DNA of 64,000 bases, from assembly GCF_009883055.1 (NCBI RefSeq), contig NZ_WWVR01000006.1, positions 1-64,000 on the forward strand, read 5' to 3'. This document shows, one piece after another, positions 1 through 8,795 of this stretch. Positions within the stretch are counted from its first letter, which is position 1; the number at the start of each line of letters is the position of its first letter. Origin of the DNA: Blautia sp. BIOML-A1. Lineage in GTDB: Bacteria > Bacillota > Clostridia > Lachnospirales > Lachnospiraceae. The notes under the pieces were generated by a model, which was not told the origin of the DNA, ran no database searches, and saw only the letters and a program-made list of their open reading frames with translations. A program made the position numbers and the translations under genes.

Positions 1-273
1 CTTCATTTTGGAAAAGGCGTACATGATAATGGATATGGCCTGTTCCTGTCTATGCTGGAATATAAACTGGAGGAACGCGGAAAATATCTGATCAAAGTAA
101 ATCGTTATTTCGCATCCAGTAAGATATGCAGTGTATGCGGAAAGAAAAAAGCAGGATTGTCTTTATCTGAAAGGATGTATTACTGTGAATGTGGAAACAG
201 AATGGATCGTGATGTAAATGCAGCAGTGAACCTCATGAATGAGGGAAAAAGAATCTTTGCAGAATGTGCATGA
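1..273 (+). CDS. tnpB: TnpB-like RNA-guided nuclease, C-terminal fragment
   Basis: The frame is open from base 1 to the TGA at 271-273, so only the C-terminal 90 residues are present. It contains the zinc ribbon (CSVCG, then CECG) and the final RuvC segment with the conserved aspartate (NRMDRDVNAAVNL), diagnostic of TnpB/OrfB. TnpB of IS605-type elements is an RNA-guided DNA nuclease that uses an RNA from the element's right end. The active-site Asp is intact here; whether the rest is functional cannot be judged. No tnpA is visible. Confidence 0.9.
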   Translation, partial: LHFGKGVHDNGYGLFLSMLEYKLEERGKYLIKVNRYFASSKICSVCGKKKAGLSLSERMYYCECGNRMDRDVNAAVNLMNEGKRIFAECA

Positions 274-410
274 CAGCACAATAAAAAGTCCGTATCTGGA
301 CTTATAAAAATCGCGGGGTACGCGAGGATAGCTTGTAGATACTTGGCTCAATAGAGCCATTGAGCAAGAAGCCCCCACTTCAAAATCTATGATTTAAGTG
401 GTAGGAGCAT
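274..410 (+). ncRNA. Right-end region, probable omega RNA 3' part
   Basis: The region directly after tnpB ends in a structured segment rich in C then G (GAAGCCCCCACTTC ... AAGTGGTAGGAG, about 341-410). In TnpB systems the omega RNA covers the tnpB 3' end and the right end, and the guide is the sequence just outside the element. If the boundary is near 410, the guide would start at about 411 and match the interrupted neighbouring gene. This is inferred from position and structure; no covariance search was possible. Confidence 0.45.
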
Positions 411-1408
411 ATCACGATTCGATAGGAACCGTTATGACAGCACTGTGCGATTTCACGAAGAATTCGGATGCACTGCTCGATATTTAACGGATGATAGAAT
501 GTTGGTGGAATCTCTTCAAACAAACCTTCTTGCAGAAAACGGGTCATTCCATATTCTGTAAAATAGATAATAAATTTTCCATCATTGACTAGCTGTATAT
601 TATTGCTGAACAAAGCGTCTGCCATAGCTATAACAGAATCTGCCCCAGGAATGTCATAATTAAAAATATCTTTCAGCAAATCCAGACGTAAAAACGGGAG
701 AATGCATGCTTCAGGCTGAGTAGAAATAATCAGATCGGCAGAAGCTCTTGTATTAGCAACAAATTGAAAAAGGGATGGCAGATCATCTGCAATAATCGGA
801 AAAGTTTGAAAGGCAGGCTGACAAAGATCCCGATGCGAATGAAAAAGATTCCACAATGCCTGCAGAATATCCGGATCCTGGTATAGAATTCCCGTCTGGT
901 AATCAGAAGAACATGTGATGGCAAATTCCGAGGTCAAAATCATATATGGCAGAGCAGAGAGATTCTGCAAATGTGAAATTTCATTTGTATAAAAACAATG
1001 AATATGATAATCCAGCTTATTCATATAAATCGGAAACAGATTTCGCAGGTAATAAAGTTCATAAAGCTCATGTGCGTCTGTAAACTGTGCGGTACGGTTC
1101 AGACTGAAAATATGATCGCTCTGTAATGAACCGGCAGGCTGGATCGTAGACAGCAGATGCAGCAGAAACGGATAGTCAGGTTGAAGGAAAAGAGCAATCT
1201 GTCCATTTGGTTTGGCTGCCTCTGATAATAAAATCTGGTGAACAGAAGAATCTATTGCCTGTCTGGAATTCAGCAGAAGACAGTTCTGGCTAGGAGAAAA
1301 ATCCTCCTTTAAATCAGGCGCAGAAGTCGCCAGATTATAGGATGGCTGAGAGGATCTGTTTGGAAAATCAGACAAAAACTGGTAAAAAGTAACAGAAAAT
1401 TCGTCCAC
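380..1408 (-). pseudogene. Unknown protein, 3' end replaced by TnpB element
   Basis: A leftward reading frame of 342 codons with no recognised domain. The last ten or so codons lie inside the right end of the TnpB element, so the native C terminus is lost and the stop is supplied by the insertion. The only plausible start is GTG at 1408 (in-frame upstream codons to 1481 contain no ATG), and it overlaps a 45-bp segment repeated at 2355. The N terminus may therefore also be altered. The protein is rich in Leu, Phe and His and lacks an obvious signal peptide. A truncated regulator-like protein is possible but not shown. Confidence 0.55.
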
Positions 1409-1450
1409 AAATTGTGCCCCATCTTGTGATATGGTTGGAATTTTCTTGAA
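1404..1450. repeat. Copy 1 of a 45-bp imperfect duplication
   Basis: Shares GTCCAC-AATT-TGCC-CATCTTGT ... GGAATTTTCT with 2355-2400, with roughly three quarters of positions identical by eye. This copy overlaps the GTG start of the leftward gene 380-1408. Confidence 0.5.
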
Positions 1451-1642
1451 ATTATTTATTATATTAATAATTTTGTGATTTTACATAAACGAGATATAAA
1501 AAAGAACAAAGAGAGGGAAAAAATATTTATGAAGGAGATGGAACGGAGTATGAAGATCAAAAACAAATTTAAAAACAGCTTTAAAAAACAAATTTGCAAT
1601 ATGCTATGATAAACTAAAAGTACCATAAAATAAGGAGGAGCA

Positions 1643-2215
1643 ATGAGGATGAAAACCACAAAACAGACAGTGCTGAAAAAGAAAGCAAAACAGTTGTGCT
1701 GTATTTTGCTGGCGGCTATTTTGTGCATTGGAATGACAGTACCGGTCATGGCTGCGTCATCAAAGTATAATGCAGCAGTATCAAGCTACAAGAAGTACAT
1801 GAGAGGCAAACGCGGCAGTTATAAGATTGTAGATGTCGATGGAAATGGAATCCCGGAACTGCTCATGCATAACAGTTCAGCAGGAATCAATGAAGTCCGA
1901 ACCTACAATCCCAAAACAAGAAAAAATGTACGGGTAGGTTCTATCGGATATGGAAAGGGATACAACCTGCCGATCAAGTATTCCAGAAGCTGCCATACTG
2001 TAATGGTCTGCAATGCGAATACAGGTGGAAGTGAGTATTACATCTACAAGATTAAAGGCACCAAAGCTACGAGAGTAGTAAGGGCCGAACGTTTTAATGG
2101 TAAATTTAAGAGTGGATATGCGATCAATGGAAGGAAAGTAGGCTATTCTACTTATAATAGGACCATTAACAGATACATGAAGAATGCGAAGACAGTTCGT
2201 TCAAGCGGATATTGA
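1643..2215 (+). CDS. Small secreted protein of unknown function
   Basis: A 190-residue protein with a typical Sec signal peptide: basic N terminus (KKKAKQ), hydrophobic stretch at about residues 18-33, and an AMA-like cleavage site (PVMAAS). AAGGAGGAG lies 3-10 bases ahead of the ATG at 1643; an in-frame ATG six bases later could equally be the start. The mature part is basic and Tyr/Gly-rich with a DVDGNGIPELL segment. That segment resembles dockerin- or EF-hand-like calcium loops seen in many clostridial secreted proteins. No catalytic motif was seen. Confidence 0.8.
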   Translation: MRMKTTKQTVLKKKAKQLCCILLAAILCIGMTVPVMAASSKYNAAVSSYKKYMRGKRGSYKIVDVDGNGIPELLMHNSSAGINEVRTYNPKTRKNVRVGSIGYGKGYNLPIKYSRSCHTVMVCNANTGGSEYYIYKIKGTKATRVVRAERFNGKFKSGYAINGRKVGYSTYNRTINRYMKNAKTVRSSGY

Positions 2216-2354
2216 TGCGGCGCGATTATGAAAAAGGAAAAAGAAGAAGTATTTTAAAAGAAAAATATTATAAAGCAGGAAGATAAAATGTATTTTTTTA
2301 AGATGACGATATTGAAAATCTCTTTCAAAAATAAAAAACTATCCATAAAAAAAC

Positions 2355-2400
2355 TGTCCACTAATTATGCCACATCTTGTAACACGGACAGGAATTTTCT
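2355..2400. repeat. Copy 2 of a 45-bp imperfect duplication
   Basis: Related to 1404-1450. This copy is bounded by a 6-bp inverted repeat (CTGTCC ... GGACAG) about 30 bp apart and sits 60 bp before the small membrane protein gene at 2458. It could be a promoter-region module, a remnant of a duplicated locus, or a small mobile repeat. Confidence 0.5.
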
Positions 2401-2457
2401 AAAATAGATAAGATAGTACAAAATATTAGAGATTTTGTAAAAAAGGAGTAGTCATCT

Positions 2458-2763
2458 ATGAATATATTTATAATATTACTGATTGCCGTAGTTATTATTA
2501 TGGTAATATTTTATTTAATAAAGAGAGGCTGTGGTCGAAGAAAATTAATTACAAAGCGCATAAAGATAAAAAGAAAAGTAGTAAAGAGTAAAAATGTTGA
2601 ATGGTATATTGCCGAATGCCAAAACGGAGAAAGATTGAAACTTAAGAATCCACGGGCATCAACATTGCTGATTTCAATAGGCGATATAGGCATTGTTTCA
2701 TATAGAGGAAAAGTAATTCAATCATTTATGCGACAGTCGATATATGGCAAAGTGTCTGGATAA
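2458..2763 (+). CDS. Small single-pass membrane protein
   Basis: A 101-residue protein with one N-terminal membrane segment (residues 2-22) followed by a very basic linker (KRGCGRRK, KRIKIKRK) and a small beta-rich tail (VEWYIAECQNGERLKL ... GDIGIVSYRG). The tail resembles small OB/SH3-like anchored domains. AAAAAAGGAG precedes the ATG by eight bases. Positive-inside topology would place the domain in the cytoplasm. Function unknown; it stands alone between the secreted protein and dnaJ. Confidence 0.7.
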   Translation: MNIFIILLIAVVIIMVIFYLIKRGCGRRKLITKRIKIKRKVVKSKNVEWYIAECQNGERLKLKNPRASTLLISIGDIGIVSYRGKVIQSFMRQSIYGKVSG

Positions 2764-2802
2764 AGAGATTCTTATGTTTTTAAAATTGTTTGGCGGAGGC
2801 GC

Positions 2803-2831
2803 TTGACATACTGCAAAACAAGTGTTATATT
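2803..2831 (+). promoter_or_regulatory. Sigma-A promoter for the DnaJ-like gene
   Basis: TTGACA (2803-2808), 17-bp spacer, TATATT (2826-2831). Almost consensus, 90 bp upstream of the start. No CIRCE-type inverted repeat was seen. Confidence 0.8.
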
Positions 2832-2920
2832 ACAAATAGAACAAAAAGATAAGGGCAGGGGATGCGGGAGTTTACGACCGCATCTTCTTTTCTATACAAA
2901 TATAACCGGAGGTGGCAGTT

Positions 2921-4000
2921 ATGGCTAAGAGAGATTATTATGAAGTTCTTGGAATCGGTAAGAATGCCGATGCGAAGGAAATCAAAAAAGCATACAGAAA
3001 ACTTGCAAAGAAATATCATCCGGATATGAACCCGGGGGATAAGAATGCGGAACAGAAGTTTAAAGAGATCACAGAGGCATATAATATCTTAAGTGATGAT
3101 GAGAAGAAGAAACTGTACGATCAGTATGGCTTCGCAGCCTTTGAGGAAGGTGCAGGTGCCGGCGGTGCTTATGGCGGAGGTCAGGGCTTTCATGGCCAGG
3201 GCGGTTTTGATGGCAGTGGTTTTGGTGGTTTTAACTTTCATCAGGATGGTAATGGCGGCTATCGTGAATACCATTTCGAAAATGGAAACATGGACGATAT
3301 GGGAGATATTTTCGGAGACATTTTTGGAAATATGTTCCACGGTAAGGGCAGCAGTCAGAGCAGTGGCTTCGGAGGTCAGAGTTTCCACAGACAGAGCGGT
3401 TTTGGAGGTGGCTTCGGCGGGAGAAGTGCTCAGGCGAAAGGCAGTGATCTGCGGTCTGAAGTAAGTGTCAGCTTCGAGGAGGCAGCATTTGGCTGTGACA
3501 GAATGCTGAGACTGTCTGATCCATCCGGAAATGGTGCGGTTCAGACACTTAAGGTACATGTCCCGGCGGGCATCGAGGATGGCAAGAGCATCCGGCTGAA
3601 AGGAAAAGGAAATCCGGGATTCAATGGCGGTCCGGCAGGGGATCTTCTTCTGAAGGTCAATGTAACATCGAAACCTGGCTTTGAGCGTAAAGGAATGGAT
3701 ATTTACACAACAGCAAATATTCCATTTACAACAGCCGTATTTGGCGGTGAGGCGAAGGTGTCTACTCTGTACGGTGATGTAATCTGTAAGATTCCGGAGG
3801 GAACACAGTCCGGACGCAAGATCCGTTTGAGAGGTAAAGGTATTGTGTCTATGAAAGATTCCGCCATACATGGAGATCAGTACGTGACCGTACAGATTCA
3901 GGTACCGCAGAATTTAAGTCCTGAGGCAAAGGAGAAGCTGAGAGAATTCCAGCAGGTCTTGTGTAAGGATACACAGAGGAAGAGAGGAAGTGCAGCATAA
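2921..4000 (+). CDS. DnaJ-family co-chaperone lacking the zinc finger (type B)
   Basis: A 359-residue cytoplasmic J-domain protein. Residues 1-70 form the J domain with the HPD motif (YHPDMNPG) that stimulates DnaK. A long Gly/Phe-rich region (about 75-175) follows, then the C-terminal substrate-binding beta domains (about 180-345). The four CxxCxGxG zinc repeats of true DnaJ are absent, so this is a CbpA/DnaJB1-like class B protein rather than the main DnaJ. The start is ATG 2921, with GGAGGT seven bases upstream; the in-frame GTG at 2912 would overlap that ribosome site. Single-gene transcript between a strong promoter and a terminator. Confidence 0.93.
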   Translation: MAKRDYYEVLGIGKNADAKEIKKAYRKLAKKYHPDMNPGDKNAEQKFKEITEAYNILSDDEKKKLYDQYGFAAFEEGAGAGGAYGGGQGFHGQGGFDGSGFGGFNFHQDGNGGYREYHFENGNMDDMGDIFGDIFGNMFHGKGSSQSSGFGGQSFHRQSGFGGGFGGRSAQAKGSDLRSEVSVSFEEAAFGCDRMLRLSDPSGNGAVQTLKVHVPAGIEDGKSIRLKGKGNPGFNGGPAGDLLLKVNVTSKPGFERKGMDIYTTANIPFTTAVFGGEAKVSTLYGDVICKIPEGTQSGRKIRLRGKGIVSMKDSAIHGDQYVTVQIQVPQNLSPEAKEKLREFQQVLCKDTQRKRGSAA

Positions 4001-4016
4001 AAGCACTTCCTCTTTT
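3984..4016 (+). terminator. Rho-independent terminator after the DnaJ-like gene
   Basis: 10-bp perfect stem GAGGAAGTGC / GCACTTCCTC (3984-3993 with 4003-4012) followed by TTTT. The stem contains the stop codon of the gene. Confidence 0.85.
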
Positions 4017-4116
4017 GCGTCCGAAGAAAACAAAAGAATTTCTTATTTTTATCTTATCTTTATGCAAAGAGATGGTGAATTTTTTGTAAAATCATTTATT
4101 TTGGGTATTTTGTGGA

Positions 4117-4144
4117 TTGATTAAATCTTGTGAATGGGTATATT
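4117..4144 (+). promoter_or_regulatory. Probable sigma-A promoter
   Basis: TTGATT (4117-4122), 16-bp spacer, TATATT (4139-4144), 85 bp before the TTG start of the fusion gene. Confidence 0.5.
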
Positions 4145-4228
4145 ATTACCTACAGATAAATGAAACGAGAACTAAGTGACTGAAAATTATCTCCTGGCAC
4201 AGGCCAGCGTTTTTGGAAAGGTGATATT

Positions 4229-5479
4229 TTGGATTATCTGAAGAAATCAAAACATTTATGGATGATTCCGTTGTATGGAGTTTTTTATATGTTGTCCTTT
4301 ACGCTTGTAGAGAAAAGTGAAGCGAGGATACATATCATCCATTCCCTGGCAGATGACAGGATTCCATTCTGCCCGTATTTTATTATTCCATATGTGCTGT
4401 GGTATTTTTTCCTGATTGGCACAATCGCTTATTTTGCACTGTTCTGTTCGAGCAAGAAGGAATATTATCAGTATATTGGCACTCTGGCAGTGGGAATGAC
4501 TCTTTTTATCCTTGTCTCCTACGTGTATCCGAACGGACAGAATCTTCGTCCGGATCTGAGCGGGGAGAGCGGAGTTTTTGTTTCGGCAGTGCGATATCTG
4601 TACAAAATAGATACACCGACGAATATTTTTCCAAGCATCCATGTATTTAACTCTGTGGCAAGCTGCATAGCACTTTTTCAGAATGAGCGATGCAGGAAAA
4701 ACAGGCTGTTTACTGCAGCTCAGACGGTCCTGACAGTTTCGATTGTTCTGGCAACGATGTTTTTGAAACAGCACTGTGTCTCAGATGTAATGACTGCACT
4801 GATCCTGAATATTCTGTGTTATCAGCTTTTCTATCGTGTGATTCCGGCTCGACAAGAGAAACTGGCGGAGATTTTTACGCGTAAGGAAATCCTTACAGTA
4901 CCGAATCTTCTGAGTTTTATCAGACTTGGGCTTGCAGTACTTTTCCTTGGTATCTGTGAGAGACATGGAATGAGAGGAAACAGGCCGGTTCTGACTATGA
5001 TCATTATGGTAGCTGCAGCGACCGATTTTCTGGATGGAAGAATCGCGAGAGCCTTTCATCAGGTCAGCAAGATCGGCAGGATCCTTGATCCGCTGGCAGA
5101 CAAGGCGATGCAGGCAGTGATGCTGGCGTGTCTGATGTCGCGTTATCCGCTGGTAAAGCTGGTTCTGATCCTGTTTGCGGTGAAGGAAACCTATATGCTT
5201 GTGATGGGCTGGAAGGTCATGATGGAGACAGAAGCGACAGGAGAAGCACAGTGGCATGGAAAGCTGAATACTGCGGTTTCTTATGTGGTTGTCATGGTTC
5301 TGACGGCGGGAGTGAGACTTCCGTACTCGACGGCAAACGTACTGATCGGAGCATGTGCGGTATGTATGGCAATGTCCTTTGCGATGTATGCATCTGAATT
5401 TCGTCAGATACTGGAGCGCAAAAATGGTCTGATGGGACCGAAGATTCGCAGAAATTCTGATGGCAGAGACTGGATATGA
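4229..5479 (+). CDS. PAP2-like phosphatase / CDP-alcohol phosphatidyltransferase fusion
   Basis: A 416-residue multi-spanning membrane protein joining two lipid enzymes. Residues 1-205 form a PAP2-type domain of the inositolphosphotransferase/Aur1 kind, with PSIH at 135-138 and H182...D186 as the catalytic His/Asp pair. Residues 220-390 carry the complete CDP-alcohol phosphotransferase signature DxxDGxxARx8GxxxDxxxD (266-291), the metal- and CDP-binding motif of PgsA/PssA enzymes. The likely job is building and then dephosphorylating or remodelling a phospholipid head group; the substrate alcohol is unknown. The start is TTG 4229, six bases after GGAAAGGTG. Monocistronic, closed by a strong terminator. 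Confidence 0.85.
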   Translation: MDYLKKSKHLWMIPLYGVFYMLSFTLVEKSEARIHIIHSLADDRIPFCPYFIIPYVLWYFFLIGTIAYFALFCSSKKEYYQYIGTLAVGMTLFILVSYVYPNGQNLRPDLSGESGVFVSAVRYLYKIDTPTNIFPSIHVFNSVASCIALFQNERCRKNRLFTAAQTVLTVSIVLATMFLKQHCVSDVMTALILNILCYQLFYRVIPARQEKLAEIFTRKEILTVPNLLSFIRLGLAVLFLGICERHGMRGNRPVLTMIIMVAAATDFLDGRIARAFHQVSKIGRILDPLADKAMQAVMLACLMSRYPLVKLVLILFAVKETYMLVMGWKVMMETEATGEAQWHGKLNTAVSYVVVMVLTAGVRLPYSTANVLIGACAVCMAMSFAMYASEFRQILERKNGLMGPKIRRNSDGRDWI

Positions 5480-5492
5480 TTTATAAATGATA

Positions 5493-5537
5493 AACGGGCA
5501 AATCCCTGGATATAACAAGGGGATCTGCCCGTTTTTT
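5493..5537. terminator. Terminator between convergent genes
   Basis: Stem AACGGGCA / TGCCCGTT extended by AATCCC / GGGATC-type pairing, followed by a T run on the + strand. It ends the fusion gene and lies just past the 3' end of the leftward MoxR gene. Confidence 0.8.
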
Positions 5538-5541
5538 GGCT

Positions 5542-7047
5542 TTAAGAATGGTTTTCGATTTCGCGAAGCAGAGACTTTCGTTTTTCCTGGAACATCAGCT
5601 GCTCACTGTAATGAAAATAGGGTTCGCATCCGAAGATGCTGATAAACTGTACTGCTTTTGGATTATGACCGAGATCAGAAGTAAGGAAAAGCAGTTCCGG
5701 TCCATCCTCGAAGGCTTCGCTTGCAAAACGATAGCCATGCTCCAGCGCAAGCGAAGTGCGGGCGGCAGCGGTTTTGCGGCTGTCAACGGCGTCGCTTAAG
5801 GCATCCCGGAGAATATCAAGAACAGCGTCAGTGGATGCAGCCCGTTCTCTGCGTGTCTCGATCAGGCAGTTTTCCAGGATTTCTGTGATCTGATCGGCCT
5901 GATCGTATTCTTCAGATGAGATAAGATGATTTTCCGCTCTGACTTTCAGTGCCTGTTTTCGCTGTAAAATGATCTCATCCAGAGTCTCTCCTCGAAGCAG
6001 GGAAGTGCGGATCTGTTTCAGTGTTTCATGAAGTGTAGTTGTGAACTGGTCTTCTTTCTGGAATTTCTGGAAAAAACTGTTCCATCCATCAAGAAGGAGA
6101 CCTGCGACAGAGATTTTTTCATCGGTGGAGGCCTGCTGCACGAGATTGCAGCGATTTTGGAATTCCTCTTCGGACAGGCGACCGGAGAGGAGCTGTGGAA
6201 TCTGGTAATCCTGACGGTATTTTGCATAGAGTGCATAATAGCCGGCAAAGTCTCTGGCAGCTTCCGGTTCCTGGAGATACTGCAGGATCAGAGAGGCATC
6301 CGGCGAAAACCCAAGATCTTCATAGCCATATAGGATAGAAGACAGATCTTCCCAGCCTCGTGCTGTGACAAAATGTACGCCGGAAGCAGTATTTTCTACA
6401 TGGTAGAATCTGTCGTTATGTAAACTTAAATAAGACAGAATTGCCGGATGGATCCCTTTTGCCCAGGCATATTCCTTCCATACGGCAAGATCCGGTTCCA
6501 CATCGATCCGCTTTACACGGTCGAGAGTGACAATATCAAACTCTCTGGCTGATTTGTTGTATTCTATTGGATTTCCGGCGGCAACGATGATCCATCCCGC
6601 AGGAACAGGATGCGTACCGAAGGTTTTATTCTGAAGAAACTGGAGCATGGTAGGAACCAGGGTTTCTGAAACGCAGTTGATCTCATCGATAAACAGGATG
6701 CCTTCTTTACAGCTGGTTTTTTCTATGGTTTCATAGACGGAGGCAATGATTTCACTCATAGTGTATTCCGTGATGGAATATTCATGTCCCTGATAATTTC
6801 TTTTGACAATGACGGGAAGTCCTACGGCACTCTGGCGGGTGTGATGCGTGATGGTATAGGCGGTGAGGCCGATGCCGCATTCACGGGCAATCTGCTCCAT
6901 GATGGCAGTTTTTCCGATTCCGGGAGGACCAATCAGAAGGACGGGACGCTGGCGGACGGAGGGCATGAGATACTGTCCGTGGGCATCCTTTCGGGTGTAG
7001 ATCTGTATGGTATGCAGAATTTCTTCTTTGGCTTCTTTGATATTCAT
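5542..7047 (-). CDS. MoxR-family AAA+ ATPase
   Basis: A 501-residue cytoplasmic ATPase. Walker A is GPPGIGKT (residues 40-47) and Walker B is ILFIDEIN (117-124), with a following sensor segment (AAGNP). The C-terminal 200 residues are helical and not recognised. MoxR ATPases act as chaperone-like remodelers together with VWA-domain partners, and the gene upstream in the same leftward operon (23-bp gap) encodes such a partner. AAAGGG precedes the ATG by seven bases. Substrate unknown. Confidence 0.88.
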   Translation of the reverse strand: MNIKEAKEEILHTIQIYTRKDAHGQYLMPSVRQRPVLLIGPPGIGKTAIMEQIARECGIGLTAYTITHHTRQSAVGLPVIVKRNYQGHEYSITEYTMSEIIASVYETIEKTSCKEGILFIDEINCVSETLVPTMLQFLQNKTFGTHPVPAGWIIVAAGNPIEYNKSAREFDIVTLDRVKRIDVEPDLAVWKEYAWAKGIHPAILSYLSLHNDRFYHVENTASGVHFVTARGWEDLSSILYGYEDLGFSPDASLILQYLQEPEAARDFAGYYALYAKYRQDYQIPQLLSGRLSEEEFQNRCNLVQQASTDEKISVAGLLLDGWNSFFQKFQKEDQFTTTLHETLKQIRTSLLRGETLDEIILQRKQALKVRAENHLISSEEYDQADQITEILENCLIETRRERAASTDAVLDILRDALSDAVDSRKTAAARTSLALEHGYRFASEAFEDGPELLFLTSDLGHNPKAVQFISIFGCEPYFHYSEQLMFQEKRKSLLREIENHS

Positions 7048-7070
7048 AACATGACCCTTTCAGCGGAGAT

Positions 7071-8297
7071 TCAGGATTTTTCGGTATCAAGGTATAATCT
7101 TACAGCCCATGCGGGAACCTTCTGGTGCAGGGCTTTTTCTTTGTAAAAAACAAAAGCAGTCTCATAATCGGTGGGCTTTTCCGGGTAGATTCCGTCGCCG
7201 TCTGTGAAGTAGAGAAGACCTTTGAGGTTTTTCAGTTTCCTCTCGCTGCGAAGCTTTTCTATATAGTCAAAAACAGGTCGGAAATCGGTTCCGCTGCGTC
7301 CGTGGATTCTGAGATTTTTGAGATAATCCTTCCAGTCTTTTTCGCAGATAATGTGTGCCACGTCCTGTACAAAGCAGTCACATTGTATGATATAGAGGTT
7401 CATTTTGCAGAAAAAATTCTCCTGGTCACTGAGGATTCCATAGGTTTCTTCCATGAAACGTCGAACCGTGTCAGATGAGCAGGAACCGGAGGTATCGATC
7501 GCGATGACAAGTTCTTCCAGACGGGTCACCTCCTGATATTCCAGATATTCGATCAGGGGGATGTTTCCATAGTGTTCCAGTCCGTATATATAGGGAATAT
7601 AGTCGAAACTCTGGGTGTCTGTATGGATTTCTTCCCGGTGGACGGCAAAGCGTCTGAGAAAACGATGAAAATCGTATTTACCTTTTTCTTCGACAGAAAG
7701 CTCCTCGGTTCGATTTCCGGGCGAACTGCCCCGGCCGCCATTTCCGTACAGACCCAGACTGGAGGCGCCTGACATGCCGGCGAGAGTCTTGTGGATTTTT
7801 TCCAGAAACTGATCCCGGTGGACATATTTCCAGAAAGCATGGTCATCCAGTGGGATGACTGGGTCTGATTCGGGAGCGGAGGCGGAAGAATCTGTCTGTT
7901 CGGAGATTTCTGACGCAGAAAATTCCTGATAGATTTTCATTGGATCCCATTCCTTTTTTTCATTATGTAAAATTCTTTGGACCGCAGTATCGCAGGCGAG
8001 GTTCCAGAGTACAGGATCTGCCGGTACATCCATGACAGGATGAAGGAACAGACAGTGATACAGCATATGCAGAAAAAACTCCTCCAGTTCCGTGGCGGAG
8101 TTCTGAAAGCTTCGTATCACAAAATCAGGATTAAAATAGATAATGCTGCCGTCTGTTCCGGCGGTCCGGGTATCCTCAGATTCCTGAAAGGAAAAATCCC
8201 ACAGGAGTTTCCGGAAAAATGGATATTTTACAGAGAGCTGTTCGCGTGTCAGCTCCCAGATTTTCTGATAGAGAGAATGTTTATCAAAGGACTCCAT
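7071..8297 (-). CDS. VWA-like protein with degenerate metallopeptidase-type N domain
   Basis: A 408-residue protein of the DUF2201 type. The N-terminal half has a His-rich segment HMLYHCLFLH (77-86) where related proteins carry a zinc-protease-like HExxH; here the glutamate position is Met, so proteolytic activity is doubtful. The C-terminal half is a von Willebrand A-like domain with the MIDAS motif DTSGS (268-272) and a second metal-site segment (GRSGTDFRP). Between them is a Ser/Gly-rich linker. Partner of the adjacent MoxR ATPase. Confidence 0.82.
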   Translation of the reverse strand: MESFDKHSLYQKIWELTREQLSVKYPFFRKLLWDFSFQESEDTRTAGTDGSIIYFNPDFVIRSFQNSATELEEFFLHMLYHCLFLHPVMDVPADPVLWNLACDTAVQRILHNEKKEWDPMKIYQEFSASEISEQTDSSASAPESDPVIPLDDHAFWKYVHRDQFLEKIHKTLAGMSGASSLGLYGNGGRGSSPGNRTEELSVEEKGKYDFHRFLRRFAVHREEIHTDTQSFDYIPYIYGLEHYGNIPLIEYLEYQEVTRLEELVIAIDTSGSCSSDTVRRFMEETYGILSDQENFFCKMNLYIIQCDCFVQDVAHIICEKDWKDYLKNLRIHGRSGTDFRPVFDYIEKLRSERKLKNLKGLLYFTDGDGIYPEKPTDYETAFVFYKEKALHQKVPAWAVRLYLDTEKS

Positions 8298-8363
8298 ATG
8301 ATATCACCGGGCATGGGAGTCAATCCTGGATGACTGATTCCTGTGCTGTCTCCTTATTATTTT

Positions 8364-8699
8364 TTATAGAGAAAACTCCCTGTCATGAAAGCCGAAGGAG
8401 TCTTTTTTTAACCGGAGCAGAAAGGTAAGGATTTCTGTCTGACCGGAGACGGAAGCCTCCTGAATAAACTGTTCCAGTGTGGGGGCAGTCAGTGAAGCGA
8501 AGCTGCATAATCTCCGGATCCGTTCGAGGTCACCGCTGTGGATCAGTTCTGTCATGGCAGGACGAAATCTTGTCCGCAGATAACTCTGGTAACGGTTCTG
8601 CCAGTCAGGTTCGCTGACTTCTGCAAAACGTTTCAGGGCAATGGCAAGCTTCTGTTTCTCCTGCCCGGAAGATAGAAAAACCTGTTCATAATCCGTCAT
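8364..8699 (-). CDS. Small helical protein, first gene of the MoxR/VWA operon
   Basis: A 111-residue soluble, mostly helical protein with no recognised motif. Short repeated Leu-rich helices (LIHSGDLERIRRLCSFAS, then QTEILTFLLRL) are weakly ankyrin-like. It lies 66 bp upstream of the VWA gene on the same strand. AAGGAG precedes its ATG. Probably an accessory or adaptor of the MoxR-VWA pair, inferred only from position. Confidence 0.65.
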   Translation of the reverse strand: MTDYEQVFLSSGQEKQKLAIALKRFAEVSEPDWQNRYQSYLRTRFRPAMTELIHSGDLERIRRLCSFASLTAPTLEQFIQEASVSGQTEILTFLLRLKKDSFGFHDREFSL

Positions 8700-8753
8700 A
8701 AAATTCTCCTTGTCTGCGATAAATATAAGTTAAGTGTAACACTTTTGAGATGG

Positions 8754-8782
8754 TTGTCAATGATTGAGAAATAGAGTATAAT
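8754..8782 (+). promoter_or_regulatory. Sigma-A promoter for upp
   Basis: TTGTCA (8754-8759), 17-bp spacer, TATAAT (8777-8782), about 100 bp ahead of upp. A palindromic repeat lies between promoter and gene. Confidence 0.75.
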
Positions 8783-8795
8783 CACGATAGAAAAC

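Larger units (their letters stand above)
1..410 (+). mobile_element. IS200/IS605-family TnpB element, right-hand part
   Basis: The window opens inside a TnpB coding region and, after its stop, shows a short noncoding right end with a GC-rich hairpin (CCCACTT ... AAGTGG, about 345-405). This is the layout of IS605/IS1341 elements, which have hairpin ends rather than terminal inverted repeats and make no target duplication. The left part lies outside the window. The right boundary near 410 is inferred from the hairpin and from the point where the leftward reading frame 380-1408 loses native-looking sequence; it is approximate. Confidence 0.75.

Noticed and set aside
3089-3871. Leftward 260-codon frame opposite the DnaJ-like gene
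   Set aside because: Mirror of the Gly/Phe-rich region; no ribosome site and no recognisable protein features.
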